Assembly (NCBI RefSeq): GCF_006440675.2
Contig: NZ_CP083951.1
Location: forward strand, 5,985,501 to 6,049,500
DNA from: Mesorhizobium sp. B2-8-5
GTDB taxonomy: Bacteria; Pseudomonadota; Alphaproteobacteria; Rhizobiales; Rhizobiaceae
Length of the DNA: 64,000 bases
Reading direction: 5' to 3'
Of this stretch, positions 53,377-61,151 are shown in pieces. The notes beneath the pieces are model-generated. The model had not been told where the DNA came from. It ran no database searches and saw only the letters and a program-made list of their open reading frames with translations. How positions within the stretch are numbered: position 1 is the first letter of the stretch; every line of letters begins with the position of its first letter. The position numbers were made by a program, and so were the translations under genes.

Positions 53377-54143
53377 GCGACCCTCGTCTCGACCTGAGCA
53401 TTGACGGACCCGTCGCACGGTTGACCATCCGCAGGCCTGAAAAGCTGAACGCGCTTGACGCGGCGATGGTCGATGCGCTCGTCCCGCTGTGCAGGTCGGT
53501 GGAGCGTTCCGCAGCCAAGGTTCTGATCCTGATCGGCGAAGGCGACAAGTCATTCTGCGCGGGCGGCGATGTCGCCGCCTGGAGCGCCCTCGGTCCAGCG
53601 GAGTTCGCACGCCACTGGATCCGCGACGGCCACGCCGGCTTCGACGCTGTCGCCAGGCTTTCGCAGCCGGTCATTGCTGTCCTGAACGGACACTGCCTCG
53701 GCGGAGGCCTGGAGCTGGCGTCCTGCGCCGACTATCGGATTGCGGAAGGCCACGCCCGTATCGGTCTGCCCGAGACCAGCCTCGGAATCATACCCGGCTG
53801 GTCAGGAACCCAGCGCGCGGCCCGCCGTTTCGGCCCGCAGCTTATCCGGCGCATGTCGATCTTCGGTGAAGTCTATTCCGCCGACGAGGCGTTGAGACTG
53901 TCGCTTGTCGACAAGGTCGTCGACAAGGGGCGCGGCCTGGCAGCGGCCGAGGACCTTGCCGCGGTCGTTGCAGGCAGGTCCGCTACCGCGGTCGAACTGA
54001 CCAAGATGCTCATCAATGCCGTTGAAGGCGAGGAGCGCGAGCGCGTGCTGGACGCCCTTGCCGGGCGTATCGCCGCCGGCAGCGAGGATCTTCGACAGGG
54101 CCTGGCGGCCTTCCGACAGAAGAGCCAGCGGCCGAAAGACTAA
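53373..54143 (+). CDS. Enoyl-CoA hydratase/isomerase family protein
   Basis: 256 residues. Crotonase fold: ARLTIRRPEKLNALDAAM, the first oxyanion strand SFCAGGDVAAW, the second GHCLGGGLELASCAD, and a conserved Glu in LPETSLGIIPGWSGTQRAA. Adds water to, or shifts, a double bond in a CoA thioester. GTG start coupled to the CoA-transferase (GTGA overlap). Last gene before a bipartite palindromic repeat that may end transcription. Confidence 0.92.
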   Translation: MSDPRLDLSIDGPVARLTIRRPEKLNALDAAMVDALVPLCRSVERSAAKVLILIGEGDKSFCAGGDVAAWSALGPAEFARHWIRDGHAGFDAVARLSQPVIAVLNGHCLGGGLELASCADYRIAEGHARIGLPETSLGIIPGWSGTQRAARRFGPQLIRRMSIFGEVYSADEALRLSLVDKVVDKGRGLAAAEDLAAVVAGRSATAVELTKMLINAVEGEERERVLDALAGRIAAGSEDLRQGLAAFRQKSQRPKD

Positions 54144-54194
54144 AGCGCGTCGCGCTGAAGCGGATTCAGGCGACGCGCTTTAAGGCTTTATTTT
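54141..54194 (+). terminator. Hairpin with T-rich tail after the enoyl-CoA hydratase gene
   Basis: TAAAGCGCGTCG (54141-54152) pairs perfectly with CGACGCGCTTTA (54171-54182), with an inner CTGAA/TTCAG stem, followed by TTTATTTT. The TAA of the hydratase lies inside the stem. First half of repeat copy C. Confidence 0.7.
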
Positions 54195-54195
54195 C

Positions 54196-54244
54196 ATGCA
54201 TGTCGTTATCGCAAAACCGCTGCACACTTTTGCGCGACATGCAT
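54196..54244. repeat. Rhizobial-type intergenic palindrome, copy C
   Basis: ATGCATGTCG (54196-54205) and CGACATGCAT (54235-54244) are perfect arms around a core with CAAAACCG and CACACTTTTG, matching copies A and B. Confidence 0.75.
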
Positions 54245-54356
54245 TAATCTCGGGACCGATCTGAGCGCGGCAGAAGGCTGTTTCGCAGGCGGCGGCTGAC
54301 CACGCAACAGTCCCCTTGCCCAGGGCGGGGTTGCGAGCGCTGTCGAACCTTCGTCT

Positions 54357-55217
54357 TCAACAAACGGAGCAGAAGCGCTCCACGCATGCGTCCAGGACGT
54401 CCCCGGGATCACGCTTCCACCAGTCTCGCGCCGAGAACACCTCCACCTCGCACGGCCCGTCATAGCCAGCCGCTTCCACCGCCGTGCGGATCGCCTTCAG
54501 GTCGGCCACGCCGTCTCCCATCATGCCGCGGTCGAGCAGCACGTCGCGGGTCTGCGCCAGCCAATCGCAAAGGTGATAGCCGAAAATGCGCCTCGGCCCG
54601 ACCCGCAGCAATTCGTCGGCCAGCGTACGATCCCACCAGACGTGGTAGACGTCGACCGCAACGCCCACATTGGGTGCATCGACGGCGACGCAAAGGTCGA
54701 CCGCGTCGCGCATCGTCACCAGGCAGGATCGGTCGCCGCCATAAACCGGATGCAGCGGCTCGATGGCGAGGCGAATGTTTCTGACAGCCGCGTAGGGCGC
54801 CGCTTCGGCAACACGATCCGCAACCAGCTTGAGGCTTTCGCCGATGCCTTTTGTTCCCGGCTCTACCCCGCCGGCGACGATGGTCAGAACAGGCGCGCCG
54901 AGGCCGGCAGCCATATCGATCGCAGCCCGGAAGTCATCCATTACCGCCTCGCGGTCGGGCAGCGCCAGGGGCCCGGTGAGATATGGCGCGCGGCACAGCC
55001 CGACCACCCTCAGACCGGCGGCGCGAACCTGTTCACCTATCTGAATGGCGCGATCGCCGAGTTCGCGGCGCCAGAAGACGATGCCGCCGAAACCGCGTTC
55101 GGCGCATGCATCGAGCACACGCTCGATCGACCAGCCCGCACCGTACCCGTCGAGGTTGTGGCCAAGCGTTGCCGTATTCAGCGCCAATGCGGAATGATCC
55201 TTCGCAAAATCGCGCAT
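54357..55217 (-). CDS. Sugar phosphate isomerase/epimerase-family TIM-barrel protein
   Basis: 286 residues, AP-endonuclease-2/xylose isomerase-like barrel. ALNTATLGHNLDG opens the barrel; LTIVAGGVEPGTKG, IRLAIEPLHPVYGG, NVGVAVDVYHVWWDRTL and IFGYHLCDWLAQ carry the metal-binding Glu, Asp and His residues. It may isomerise or epimerise an oxo-intermediate. The ATG at 55217 lies 8 bases after the DUF993 stop; the two genes are almost certainly coupled. Confidence 0.88.
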   Translation of the reverse strand: MRDFAKDHSALALNTATLGHNLDGYGAGWSIERVLDACAERGFGGIVFWRRELGDRAIQIGEQVRAAGLRVVGLCRAPYLTGPLALPDREAVMDDFRAAIDMAAGLGAPVLTIVAGGVEPGTKGIGESLKLVADRVAEAAPYAAVRNIRLAIEPLHPVYGGDRSCLVTMRDAVDLCVAVDAPNVGVAVDVYHVWWDRTLADELLRVGPRRIFGYHLCDWLAQTRDVLLDRGMMGDGVADLKAIRTAVEAAGYDGPCEVEVFSARDWWKRDPGDVLDACVERFCSVC

Positions 55218-55225
55218 GGCGCCGA

Positions 55226-56374
55226 TCAGAGACCGTAAAGGGCAAGCAGCTTGCGCATGCGCCCAGCTGCGAGCTCGGGATCTCCAAGAAGACCGCATCC
55301 GTCAGCCAGCTTGAACACCTCCACGAAATAGGGCAGCGGCCGAATCGACTGAGCGCCTCCGAGCATGATGAAATGGTCCTGGAAGCCGTTCAGCCAGGCA
55401 AGGAAAACGACCCCGGTCTTGTAGTATTGCGTGGGCGCGCGGAAAATCAGCCGCGCGAGCGGTACGGTCGGATCCAGCGTGGCGTGGAACCCTTGGGTAT
55501 CGCCCAGACCGAGCCGGTCGATGGCGTAGGCGGCGGCCGGCGCCAAAGGATCGAAGATACCAAGAAGGGCATGCGAGAACCCCTTCTCGTCGCCCGCGAT
55601 CAGTTCCGGATAATTGAAGTCGTCACCGGTATACATCTTAACGCCGGCAGGCAGACGGCGGCGCATCGCGATTTCCTTCTCCTTGTCGAGAAGCGAGATC
55701 TTGATGCCGTCGATCCTAGCGATGTTGTCCCCGATGATCGCCAACACCGTCTCGAGCGCATTCTCGAAGCGGTCAGCCCCCCAATAGCCCTTGAGGGCCG
55801 GATCGAACATCTCTCCCAGCCAGTGCAGGATCACCGGGCGGTCACAGCGCGCAAGCACGTCGCGATACACCGATATGTAGTCGTCCGGCGAACGCGCCAC
55901 GGCCGCCAGCGCCCGGCTGGCCATGACTATCAACCTGCCGCCGACCTTCTGTATGACCTCGATCTGTTCGAAATAGGCTCGGCGGACATCGTCGAGCGAG
56001 CGTGCATCGGCCGGTCCGAGCTGATCGGTGCCGGCGCCGTTGAAGACGAGCGCGTCCGGCAGTTCCTCCTTGGTCCTGCGGATGAGCTGCAAAGCCGAAG
56101 GCCAGTCGAGACCCATCCCGCGTTGCGCGGTGTCCATTGCTTCGGCGATGCCGAGGCCGAGCCCGTCGAGGTGGCGCCTGAATGCCATCGTGGCCTTCCA
56201 GTCGATGGCGGCGGGGCCGCCGGGATCGCTCACGCTGAAAGGATCCGCCACAACATGGGCCGCCGACAGCACGGTGCGTGGCGCATCGGGAGGCAACCGC
56301 GTGGCCGGAATCGCTTTGCCCTGCAGCCGATAATCGGAAAGTCTGCCTGTGGTGTCCGGCAGTTGGATGATCAT
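55226..56374 (-). CDS. DUF993 family, dihydrodipicolinate synthase-like aldolase fold
   Basis: 382 residues. The family is annotated as related to class I aldolases of the DapA type: FRRHLDGLGLGIAEAMDTAQRGMG, a central region PVILHWLGEMFDPALKGYWG, and IARIDGIKISLLDKEKE with a Lys (K in GIKIS) in the position expected for the Schiff base. No substrate is established to my knowledge. GGGAGA precedes the ATG. In this block it is the best candidate for carbon-carbon cleavage. Confidence 0.85.
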   Translation of the reverse strand: MIIQLPDTTGRLSDYRLQGKAIPATRLPPDAPRTVLSAAHVVADPFSVSDPGGPAAIDWKATMAFRRHLDGLGLGIAEAMDTAQRGMGLDWPSALQLIRRTKEELPDALVFNGAGTDQLGPADARSLDDVRRAYFEQIEVIQKVGGRLIVMASRALAAVARSPDDYISVYRDVLARCDRPVILHWLGEMFDPALKGYWGADRFENALETVLAIIGDNIARIDGIKISLLDKEKEIAMRRRLPAGVKMYTGDDFNYPELIAGDEKGFSHALLGIFDPLAPAAAYAIDRLGLGDTQGFHATLDPTVPLARLIFRAPTQYYKTGVVFLAWLNGFQDHFIMLGGAQSIRPLPYFVEVFKLADGCGLLGDPELAAGRMRKLLALYGL

Positions 56375-56398
56375 GGCGTTCTCCCTGGCGCTGCGCAG

Positions 56399-57181
56399 TC
56401 AGAACCGCGGCACCAACATACCCGCATCGACGGCAATGACATGGCCGGTCGTATATGGCAGCTCGCCAGTGGCGAGCGTCGCCATGACGCGGCCGACATC
56501 TTCCGGCTTGCCGAGGCGGCGGATCAATGTCAGTCCCTCCTCGTCGATGCGGCGTCGGTAGGTTTCGCTGACCGCCCTGGTCATCGCCGTCTCGATCAGA
56601 CCAGGCCTGATGTCGTAGACGGCGATGTTCTCGCGGCCAAGGCGGACCGCAAAGACCTGGCTGACCATGGCAGATCCCGCCTTCGATACACAATATTCGG
56701 CCCGGGGCTCGGCCACCGCCGTGGCATTGGAAGAGGAGACGTTGATCAGGCTGTAGAAGCGGCCGTCATCGCGCCTGCGGGCGACCAGCCGCCTGGCCCA
56801 GCGTTGCGACAGGAAGAACTGCGCCTTCGTGTTGATTGCCTGACAGCGGTCATAGCTCTCTTCCGTCACGTCGAGCGGGTCGCCACGCGAGATGACCGAC
56901 ACGCCGGCATTGTTGATCAGCGTCGACAGCGGCCCGATGGCGGCCTCGACGGCGTCAAGCATGCTTTCGTGCGCACTCAGATTGGCGACATCGCCCGCGA
57001 TGCGCGCGACCGGAACACCGAGCGCGGCGACCGCGGCTTCGGCGGATTTCAATTCCTCGTCGTCGGCCGGGCCGTTGAGGGCCACGCCGAATCCGCGCCG
57101 TGCGAGCTCCAATGCCGCCGCAAGCCCGATGCCGCGGCTCGATCCCGTGACGAAAGCCGCATGACGCGATCCGGCACTCAC
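56399..57181 (-). CDS. Short-chain dehydrogenase/reductase (FabG-like)
   Basis: 260 residues. Cofactor motif VTGSSRGIGLAAALELARRG, NNAGVS, catalytic serine in INVSSSNA and Y-x-x-x-K in AEYCVSKAG are intact. Starts at GTG 57181, overlapping the acyl-CoA dehydrogenase stop. It would oxidise the hydroxyacyl-CoA made by the hydratases, or reduce a keto group. Confidence 0.9.
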   Translation of the reverse strand: MSAGSRHAAFVTGSSRGIGLAAALELARRGFGVALNGPADDEELKSAEAAVAALGVPVARIAGDVANLSAHESMLDAVEAAIGPLSTLINNAGVSVISRGDPLDVTEESYDRCQAINTKAQFFLSQRWARRLVARRRDDGRFYSLINVSSSNATAVAEPRAEYCVSKAGSAMVSQVFAVRLGRENIAVYDIRPGLIETAMTRAVSETYRRRIDEEGLTLIRRLGKPEDVGRVMATLATGELPYTTGHVIAVDAGMLVPRF

Positions 57182-58323
57182 GCCCGGGCTCCATGCTTGA
57201 GGAGCTCGCGGGCGATGATCATGCGCTGGATCTGGTTGGTGCCTTCATAGATCTGCGTGATCTTGGCGTCCCGATAGAGGCGCTCGACCTCGAAGCCGCG
57301 TATGTAGCCGGAACCGCCGAAGACCTGCACGGCATCGGCGGTGCGCGCCACGGCTATGTCTCCCGCGAAACATTTGGCGATCGAGCAGGCCTTGGTTGCA
57401 TTTTCCCCCGCATCGATCTTCTCGGCGGCGCTGCGCACAAGCAGACGAGCCGCCTCGATGTCCTTTGCCATGTCGGCAAGCAGCCATTGCACGCCCTGGA
57501 AGTCGGCAATCGGCTTGCCGAACTGACGCCGTTGCTGGGCATAGTCGACCGCGGCCTCGAGCCCGGCCTGCGCAATGCCGACGGCCAGCGAGGCTATGCC
57601 CACACGCCCCTTGTCGAGCACGCTCATCATCATGTGGAAGCCGCGGCCTTCTTCTCCCAGCAGCGCTTCAGGACCCAGAACGACGTCGTTGAAATTGAGC
57701 GCGCCGACCTGGCTGGCCCGCTGACCCATCTTATGTTCCTTCGGCCCGCGCTCTATTCCGTTGGCATGCAGATCGACGATGAAGATCGACATGCCGCGAT
57801 GGCCCGCATGCTTGTCGGTGCGCGCCAGCACGAAACCGACGTCCGCGACCGGTGCATTGTGGATCCAGATCTTGCCGCCGTTCAGTCGCCACCCGTCCCC
57901 GTCGCGCCTTGCGGTGGTGCGTATCCCGGAAACATCGGTGCCGGCTTCAGGCTCGGTGATGCAGTAGGCAGCCTTCTTCTCGGCGCGCATCGCAGGCCCC
58001 AGCCACTGCTGCCGCTGCGCCTCGGTGCCATGCTGAACAAGCAAGGTGCTGATCAGCTCGACGAGGCCGCATTGATCGGCGACGGACGCATAGCCGCGCG
58101 ACAGTTCCTCCATCACCAGCGCATAGGTAAGCGTGTCGAAGCCGGGGCCGCCCATGGCCTCCGGGACGCCTATCCCGAAGAGACCGAGCTCACCCATCTG
58201 CTCATATATCTCGCCGGGAAAGCGCTCATCCCGATCGAGCGCCTCGGCAACCGGACGAATGACATCCTCGGCAAATTGGCGCGCCATCTCGCGCACCTGC
58301 TGCTGCGTTTCGCTCAGCGGCAC
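57178..58323 (-). CDS. Acyl-CoA dehydrogenase
   Basis: 381 residues, the standard short-chain length. Has AYCITEPEAGTDVSG (FAD/substrate site), QRRQFGKPIADFQGVQWLLADMA, and the catalytic Glu360 in ITQIYEGTNQIQR. Introduces a trans double bond alpha-beta to the CoA carbonyl, passing electrons to ETF. GTG start with GGAGG upstream. First gene of a minus-strand operon with SDR, DUF993 and TIM-barrel genes; a TetR-type operator lies 16 bases before it. Confidence 0.93.
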   Translation of the reverse strand: MPLSETQQQVREMARQFAEDVIRPVAEALDRDERFPGEIYEQMGELGLFGIGVPEAMGGPGFDTLTYALVMEELSRGYASVADQCGLVELISTLLVQHGTEAQRQQWLGPAMRAEKKAAYCITEPEAGTDVSGIRTTARRDGDGWRLNGGKIWIHNAPVADVGFVLARTDKHAGHRGMSIFIVDLHANGIERGPKEHKMGQRASQVGALNFNDVVLGPEALLGEEGRGFHMMMSVLDKGRVGIASLAVGIAQAGLEAAVDYAQQRRQFGKPIADFQGVQWLLADMAKDIEAARLLVRSAAEKIDAGENATKACSIAKCFAGDIAVARTADAVQVFGGSGYIRGFEVERLYRDAKITQIYEGTNQIQRMIIARELLKHGARA

Positions 58324-58339
58324 GGTCGACCTCCGTATG

Positions 58340-58383
58340 TAACTATCTAGTTACTACTATGCCGGAATCGCCGCCGACGTCAA
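58340..58383 (-). promoter_or_regulatory. Promoter with TetR operator, site 3 (acyl-CoA dehydrogenase operon)
   Basis: On the minus strand, -35 TTGACG (58383-58378), an 18-bp spacer and -10-like TAGTAG (58359-58354) run straight into the perfect palindrome TAACTAGATAGTTA (58353-58340). The operator ends just before the ribosome site. Confidence 0.65.
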
Positions 58384-58426
58384 GCGGCGGACTTTTGCAT
58401 CGCGAGGCGTTGCCGCTATCAAGTGC

Positions 58427-58469
58427 TTGCGGCGCCGCGTGAACTTAAATATAAATAACCAGATGGTTA
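58427..58469 (+). promoter_or_regulatory. Promoter with TetR operator, site 4 (aldo/keto reductase-MaoC operon)
   Basis: -35 TTGCGG (58427-58432), 17-bp spacer, -10 TATAAA (58450-58455), then the perfect palindrome TAACCAGATGGTTA (58456-58469), 15 bases before the start codon. Confidence 0.7.
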
Positions 58470-58484
58470 CTATTTGAGGATGTC

Positions 58485-59501
58485 ATGAAGCCGTCTGGCA
58501 AGCGTGTATTCGGCCGGTCCGGGCTCGAGGTTACGGCCTTCGCATTCGGAACTGCTCCGATCGGAAATTTCCTTCAGCCCATAGAGGAGCAGACCGCGGA
58601 TGCCATGATCCAGACCGCATGGGATGCGGGCGTGCGCTTCTATGACACCGCGCCGATGTACGGCCACGGCCTCTCGGAACTGCGAACCGGGCATTCGCTT
58701 CGGTGGAAGAAGCGCGACGAGTTCGTCCTCGCCAGCAAGGTGGGCCGGATGCTGAAACCGGCAAAGCGCTCGCAGATCGACTTCGCGCCGTGGTCGAACG
58801 CCGCGCCGAACACCATGAATTTCGACTACTCCTACGACGGCACCATGCGGTCGTTCGAAGATTCGCTGCAGCGCTTGGCCCTCGAACACATCGACATGCT
58901 TTTTATCCACGACATCGATCGGTTCACCCGCGGGGACGAGCAGCCGGAGGTCTTCCGGCAGGCGATGGATGGCTGCTGGAAGGCGCTGGAGAAGCTGCGT
59001 TCGGAAGGCCTTGTGAAGGCGATCGGCGTTGGCGTTAACGAATGGGAGGTCTGCCACGAAGCTCTGAAGCAGCGCGACTTCGACTGCTTCCTGCTGGCAG
59101 GTCGCTATACGCTTCTCGAACAGCAGGCCCTGGACGCTTTTCTTCCACTTTGCGTCGAACGTGGCGCGGCGGTGCTCGTCGGCGGGGGATTCAATTCCGG
59201 CATCCTGGCCACGGGTGCCGTTCCCGGCGCCAAGTACAACTACTCACCAGCGCCAAGCCACATCGTTGAAAAAGTCGCGAAAATCGAAGAGGTCTGCCGC
59301 GCACACGGCGTGCCGCTGCCGGCCGCCGCCTTGCAGTTCGTGGTAGCGCATCCGGCCATCCCCTCCTTCTGCGCTGGCACCCGCACCGTCCAGCAACTCG
59401 AGCAGAATCTCTCCTGGTTCAGCTACTCTATCCCGGGCGATTTCTGGAAGGACCTGAAGAAGAAGGGACTGTTGCGAGAGGATGCTCCGGTGCCGGCATG
59501 A
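58485..59501 (+). CDS. Aldo/keto reductase (D-threo-aldose/L-fucose dehydrogenase-like)
   Basis: 338 residues. Tetrad residues appear in FYDTAPMYGHGLSE (Asp, Tyr), FVLASKVGRML (Lys) and MLFIHDIDRF (His). The GHGLSE motif and length place it with aldose 1-dehydrogenases and pyridoxal 4-dehydrogenase, which oxidise sugars or aldehydes with NAD(P). It is the first gene of a two-gene operon with MaoC and carries operator site 4. Confidence 0.9.
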   Translation: MKPSGKRVFGRSGLEVTAFAFGTAPIGNFLQPIEEQTADAMIQTAWDAGVRFYDTAPMYGHGLSELRTGHSLRWKKRDEFVLASKVGRMLKPAKRSQIDFAPWSNAAPNTMNFDYSYDGTMRSFEDSLQRLALEHIDMLFIHDIDRFTRGDEQPEVFRQAMDGCWKALEKLRSEGLVKAIGVGVNEWEVCHEALKQRDFDCFLLAGRYTLLEQQALDAFLPLCVERGAAVLVGGGFNSGILATGAVPGAKYNYSPAPSHIVEKVAKIEEVCRAHGVPLPAAALQFVVAHPAIPSFCAGTRTVQQLEQNLSWFSYSIPGDFWKDLKKKGLLREDAPVPA

Positions 59502-59977
59502 GTGTCGAGCCCAAGGGAAAATCGCTCACAGGCTTCGGGTTGAGCTACGAAGACGTGGAGACCGGCGACCATTTCGAAACGCCTTCCCGAGAAGTAACGG
59601 CAACTGTCATCGAGGCATTCGCGGAAATGACCGGTGACCGGTTCGAAATCCATATGAGCGACGAGGCGGCGCGGCGGCATGGCTTCCCGGCCCGTGTAGC
59701 TCATGGCTTGCTCGTGCTGTCTCTTGTCGATGGACTGAAGAACAATGCCGTCGCCCGGTTCAGGGCGGTAGCGTCGCTCGGCTGGACGTGGCGGTTTTCA
59801 GGCCCGGTGTTCGCCGGCGACACCATCAAAGCGGAGGTAACGGTCGCGGACAAGCGGACAACGCGCAATCCGGCCCGCGCAGTCCTTCGCCTGCGTTTCG
59901 TCGTTCGCAATCAGTGGGGTGGGATCATGCAGGAAGGCGAGAACCAGCTGATGATCTATCGGCGAGACATGGCTTGA
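59498..59977 (+). CDS. MaoC-like (R)-specific enoyl-CoA hydratase
   Basis: 159 residues, hot-dog fold. The hydratase motif is MTGDRFEIHMSDEAARRHGFP, keeping the catalytic Asp and His (G-D-x-x-x-I-H) although the usual Asn-Pro before His is changed to Phe-Glu. VAHGLLVLSLVDGL follows as normal. It hydrates an enoyl-CoA with opposite stereochemistry to the crotonase at 53.4 kb. Coupled to the reductase by a four-base overlap. Confidence 0.9.
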   Translation: MSVEPKGKSLTGFGLSYEDVETGDHFETPSREVTATVIEAFAEMTGDRFEIHMSDEAARRHGFPARVAHGLLVLSLVDGLKNNAVARFRAVASLGWTWRFSGPVFAGDTIKAEVTVADKRTTRNPARAVLRLRFVVRNQWGGIMQEGENQLMIYRRDMA

Positions 59978-60524
59978 GGATCCCGCTTCTGCCTCCTCAA
60001 AGGATGCAGGCATGCTGTCTGCTTATCGAGCGTGCGCTCGATCGCGTTGCCGAGATTATTGTAGCGCATCAACCCAAGGTGAGCGGTCGGAGCCGCCGCT
60101 ATACAGTGACATGGTCATGCGATGTCGGCTCTCCTCGCTTCCCTGCTTCTTTCCGCCGCGCCGCCGGGAGCCAAAGGACGTAGCTGGACATCCCGCAGCA
60201 GAAGGATGGCCGCAGATACTCCTTCCGAAGGAACCTGTGTATGGCAGGCCCGGCGGTAAGCATTAAAGCTTAGCCAGGGCGGATGCCCGGAGACTTCGCC
60301 ACCATGTAAACTCTATTCTCACTCGGATCGGCCGTCTGGGCGCTAGGCGCGAAAAGATGCTTGCCAAAAGTCGCGAGGAACTGGCTGACGAGACCGGGCG
60401 CGTTGGTTTTGCCGGTGATCACAGGTTGCTGCCAAAGTTGGCCATCTCTTCGGGCGCGCAGGCCGGTGCTGATAGACGAAGACGGCGATTTGCTTGGCGT
60501 TCCAACGCAAGAAGGGGAAACGGT
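59978..60524. other. Gene-poor intergenic region with the second 42-bp repeat
   Basis: No convincing gene. Holds the repeat copy at 60090-60131 and scattered short frames with no family resemblance. It marks the end of the catabolic block. Confidence 0.5.
60090..60131. repeat. 42-bp dispersed repeat, copy 2
   Basis: Same orientation as 11007-11048, with 35 of 42 bases identical and TCATGCGATGTCG unbroken. Confidence 0.55.
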
Positions 60525-60749
60525 ATGGCCAGGCAGATTATGCGTGAGACGTTGGGAGCCAAGGAGGTCCGGCAGCTCAAAGAAGTTTACGACCGCGCTC
60601 GGGCCGTCCAAGCCAGGTACGCAGAATCCCACCTTGCAGGCAGGGCAGCAAAAACGCTGATCGATGCCTTCGAAGCCCCCGCCCATCCCGACGATACGGC
60701 TCTCGATCCTCAATGGCTGAGCAAGGCCGCCCCCAAGGGGAACGCCTGA
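60525..60749 (+). CDS. Small hypothetical helical protein
   Basis: 74 residues: MARQIMRETLGAKEVRQL, then KEVYDRARAVQARYAESHLAGRAAKTLIDAFE, predicted as two amphipathic helices, and a short acidic tail. AAGGGGAA precedes the ATG. The same frame is open upstream to 60357, but that part is arginine-rich and unlike a protein start. No family recognised; a minus-strand frame over the same bases looks less protein-like. Confidence 0.5.
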   Translation: MARQIMRETLGAKEVRQLKEVYDRARAVQARYAESHLAGRAAKTLIDAFEAPAHPDDTALDPQWLSKAAPKGNA

Positions 60750-61151
60750 AGACCAAAACGTTATCATGCATTCGAAGACAGCGGCTGGGGCGGCTCAGTA
60801 GCTGGCCTGCCGACCTCACATTTTCGAGGCTCGGCGGGCAAATTCCCAATTGCAACTTTCTGCAAACGGCCAAATGCGCGTTTGGACGCGAAATGCGCAA
60901 GCCAGGCGGATGTAAATGCCGCCTCGCCTGAAGGCCGCACTATCGCCGGCGAAGACATCGGCCTTCGATTTCTCCACCGTGGGCGGCTGATACGGAACTT
61001 CGAAGTCGCAGCGGCGTTGCAGACGTCGGAGAAGAGTTCTTTTCCGTCGGGCATTGCAACCATACCCAGCTCACTGTGAAGTCGCTCACATCTGGCTTTC
61101 AAGAATTATCTATTGTAGGTTGTGGTAGAGTTGGAGAAACTGGGGATCTCC
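60750..61151. other. Intergenic region upstream of the Crp/Fnr-type gene
   Basis: No supported gene. A 112-residue minus-strand frame (60764-61102) has no recognisable domain. The last 50 bases are AT-richer and probably hold the Crp/Fnr gene promoter. Confidence 0.4.

Noticed and set aside
5057..54244. CRISPR array or tRNA/rRNA genes
   Set aside because: The palindromic repeats are isolated and far apart with no spacer pattern, and no tRNA- or rRNA-like sequence was recognised anywhere in the window.
54983..57250. Long plus-strand frame opposite the DUF993, SDR and TIM-barrel genes
   Set aside because: Antisense shadow; no domain, and the minus-strand genes are well supported.
60270..60767. 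Minus-strand 165-codon frame
   Set aside because: Overlaps the better-supported small gene at 60525 and has no recognisable domain.
60764..61102. Minus-strand 112-codon frame upstream of the Crp/Fnr gene
   Set aside because: No domain, weak composition; could be a decayed gene but nothing proves it.
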